Assembly: GCA_903828035.1 (NCBI GenBank)
Contig: CAIKKV010000143.1
Location: forward strand, 1-7,521
Direction of reading: 5' to 3'
Origin: an uncultured bacterium
Lineage (GTDB): Bacteria > Verrucomicrobiota > Kiritimatiellia > CAIKKV01
Length of the DNA: 7,521 nucleotides
The number at the start of each line of letters is the position of its first letter. The stretch's first letter is position 1. Both the position numbers and the translations under genes were made by a program. Below, in pieces: positions 6,696 through 7,521 of this stretch. Under the pieces are notes generated by a model. It ran no database searches. It saw nothing but the letters and a program-made list of their open reading frames with translations, and was not told where the DNA came from.

Positions 6696-6719
6696 ACACG
6701 GGGGCATTTGTCATACAAA
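6693..6719 (+). promoter_or_regulatory. Candidate promoter for the downstream membrane-protein gene
   Basis: A perfect -35 hexamer TTGACA lies at 6693-6698, overlapping the end of the second 13-bp repeat copy. The best -10 candidate, TACAAA at 6714-6719, matches the consensus in four of six positions, but the 15-base spacer is short. An inverted repeat TGACA (6694-6698) and TGTCA (6709-6713) frames the spacer and could be an operator. The next start is about 80 bases downstream. The -35 match may be chance, so this is a weak call. Confidence 0.3.
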
Positions 6720-6724
6720 GTGAA

Positions 6725-6757
6725 ATTAGGATCCGGAAGGTATCCGGCACCTCTAAT
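6725..6757 (+). other. Imperfect hairpin in the spacer after the Tad operon
   Basis: CCGGA at 6733-6737 pairs with TCCGG at 6743-6747 around a 5-base loop (AGGTA). Outside it, ATTAG at 6725-6729 can pair with CTAAT at 6753-6757 after an asymmetric internal loop. No T-run follows, so it is not a standard intrinsic terminator. It lies in the likely leader of the next gene if the candidate promoter is real, and it could equally be part of a REP-like element. Confidence 0.35.
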
Positions 6758-6801
6758 GGGACGCCAATAGATGAGAATAGGCAAAGAAGGGCTGGTTCGT
6801 A

Positions 6802-7521
6802 ATGGAATCGACTGACACATCTCCAGAATCAGGGACAAAGAAGTGGGATGCGTTCACGGCGGTCCGTTGGGGCGACCGTGCCTTGGCCTGGGCTAATCGC
6901 GTTATGACTGCGGCGCGCTACGAGGCCGTGGAGTCCTGGGCTGAAAAAGCGGGTCATTATGCATTGATTTTGGCCGCTGGGCTTGGCCTGATTTACGGGA
7001 TCGTGTATGCTTTCAAATGTGATCAGCTTTCACCGGCCTTGGTAGGGTTAATCTGGATTCCGTGCGTGGGCGTTGCGCAGTATGGCGCATTCAAGTTTTC
7101 ATCAACTTCGCGGGGGTTGATTAGATCCTCTGGGAGTCAGTTGTCGTCGAGTTCGTTTCTGGCATACCTAGCCCTTTGGTGTTTGCTTCTGGGGATCATC
7201 GCCCTCGTTGGATTAACATATGGCGCAATCAGAATGGACTCGCTCTCCACCTTCGGGGCGGGAATAGTTATCTTTGCGGCCTGTGAGTTGGTGGCGTGGT
7301 TGTGCCTGAATCCATCCTTGCTTAACATTGCCATTCTTCCGGCATCAACAGCTGGAGAAGAAGCCATCGGAGTCCTGACCTTTTCGATGAAGACTCTGTT
7401 GCGTTTAGTCCCAATCGCTTTCGGTGTTGGAGTAATCGTGGGTGATTGCCAAATACTTGCGTCCATCATCAGCTTGTTTCGTGCCGAAGAGTTCATGTTA
7501 ACTGGGATTGTGGACTCTTCA
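6802..7521 (+). CDS. Unrecognised multi-pass membrane protein, cut by the window end
   Basis: An open frame of 240 codons runs from ATG 6802 to the last base without a stop, so the gene is 3'-truncated. The in-frame stop TAG at 6778-6780 and the absence of other start codons after it fix 6802 as the first possible start. A weak GAAGG at 6786-6790 lies 11 bases upstream. The first 50 residues are hydrophilic and probably cytoplasmic. Hydrophobic segments follow at about 53-71, 79-98, 118-139, 150-169 and 200-225. A conserved-looking stretch, PASTAGEEAIGVLTFSMK (180-197), precedes the last one. I do not recognise the family, and no enzymatic motif is evident. GC is about 45-57% in counted lines, and codons such as ATA, AGA, TTA and CTA, rare in the Tad genes, are used freely. 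It has its own spacer and a candidate promoter, so it is probably not part of the Tad operon. The coherent hydrophobic pattern and long open frame support a real gene. Confidence 0.8.
   Translation, partial: MESTDTSPESGTKKWDAFTAVRWGDRALAWANRVMTAARYEAVESWAEKAGHYALILAAGLGLIYGIVYAFKCDQLSPALVGLIWIPCVGVAQYGAFKFSSTSRGLIRSSGSQLSSSSFLAYLALWCLLLGIIALVGLTYGAIRMDSLSTFGAGIVIFAACELVAWLCLNPSLLNIAILPASTAGEEAIGVLTFSMKTLLRLVPIAFGVGVIVGDCQILASIISLFRAEEFMLTGIVDSS

Noticed and set aside
7137..7496. 119-codon minus-strand open frame in the last 400 bases
   Set aside because: Lies opposite the 240-codon + strand frame, which has a coherent multi-helix membrane pattern and an upstream in-frame stop before its start.

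Overview
The window holds the inner-membrane motor part of a Tad (tight adherence, type IVc pilus) export system, followed by a compositional break and the start of an unrelated membrane-protein gene. All supported genes lie on the + strand. The Tad part is GC-rich (hand-counted 60-base lines range from about 57% to 73%). Signal peptides, periplasmic-type TPR and FHA proteins and strong Shine-Dalgarno sites fit a Gram-negative, high-GC bacterium. The PVC superphylum (Kiritimatiellota, Verrucomicrobiota or Planctomycetota) is my guess; no gene here fixes the taxon.

Layout. Positions 2-1342 encode the CpaF/TadA secretion ATPase, which may lack its true N-terminus at the window edge. Its stop overlaps (ATGA) the start of a secreted TPR protein of the TadD type (1339-2679). 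Next comes an unrecognised secreted protein with a Gly-rich, beta-like core and an aromatic tail (2695-4113). The two inner-membrane platform proteins follow, TadB (4127-4963) and TadC (4975-5853), and then a membrane-anchored FHA-domain protein (5870-6631). Gaps between these six genes are 4-bp overlap to 16 bp, almost every start has a good Shine-Dalgarno, and no promoter or terminator is visible between them. They therefore look like one operon that enters the window from upstream.

How they work together. By family knowledge, CpaF hydrolyses ATP in the cytoplasm and drives the TadB/TadC platform, which assembles or exports Flp-type pilins. TadD-type TPR proteins act in the periplasm or at the outer membrane, around the secretin. 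The FHA protein may link phosphothreonine signalling in the cytoplasm to the machine. The secretin (RcpA/CpaC), CpaB/RcpC, CpaE/TadZ, prepilin peptidase and pilins are not here and are probably upstream. The unknown protein between the TPR gene and tadB is not a standard Tad component. It is the best candidate in the window for something new, as an accessory, surface or cargo protein.

Positions 6632-6801 form a 170-base AT-richer spacer with a tandem 13-bp repeat (AAAGAATAGGTTG), a third partial copy, a perfect TTGACA hexamer overlapping the repeat, and a small hairpin. After it, an ORF open from 6802 to the window end encodes an unrecognised multi-pass membrane protein with clearly different codon use.
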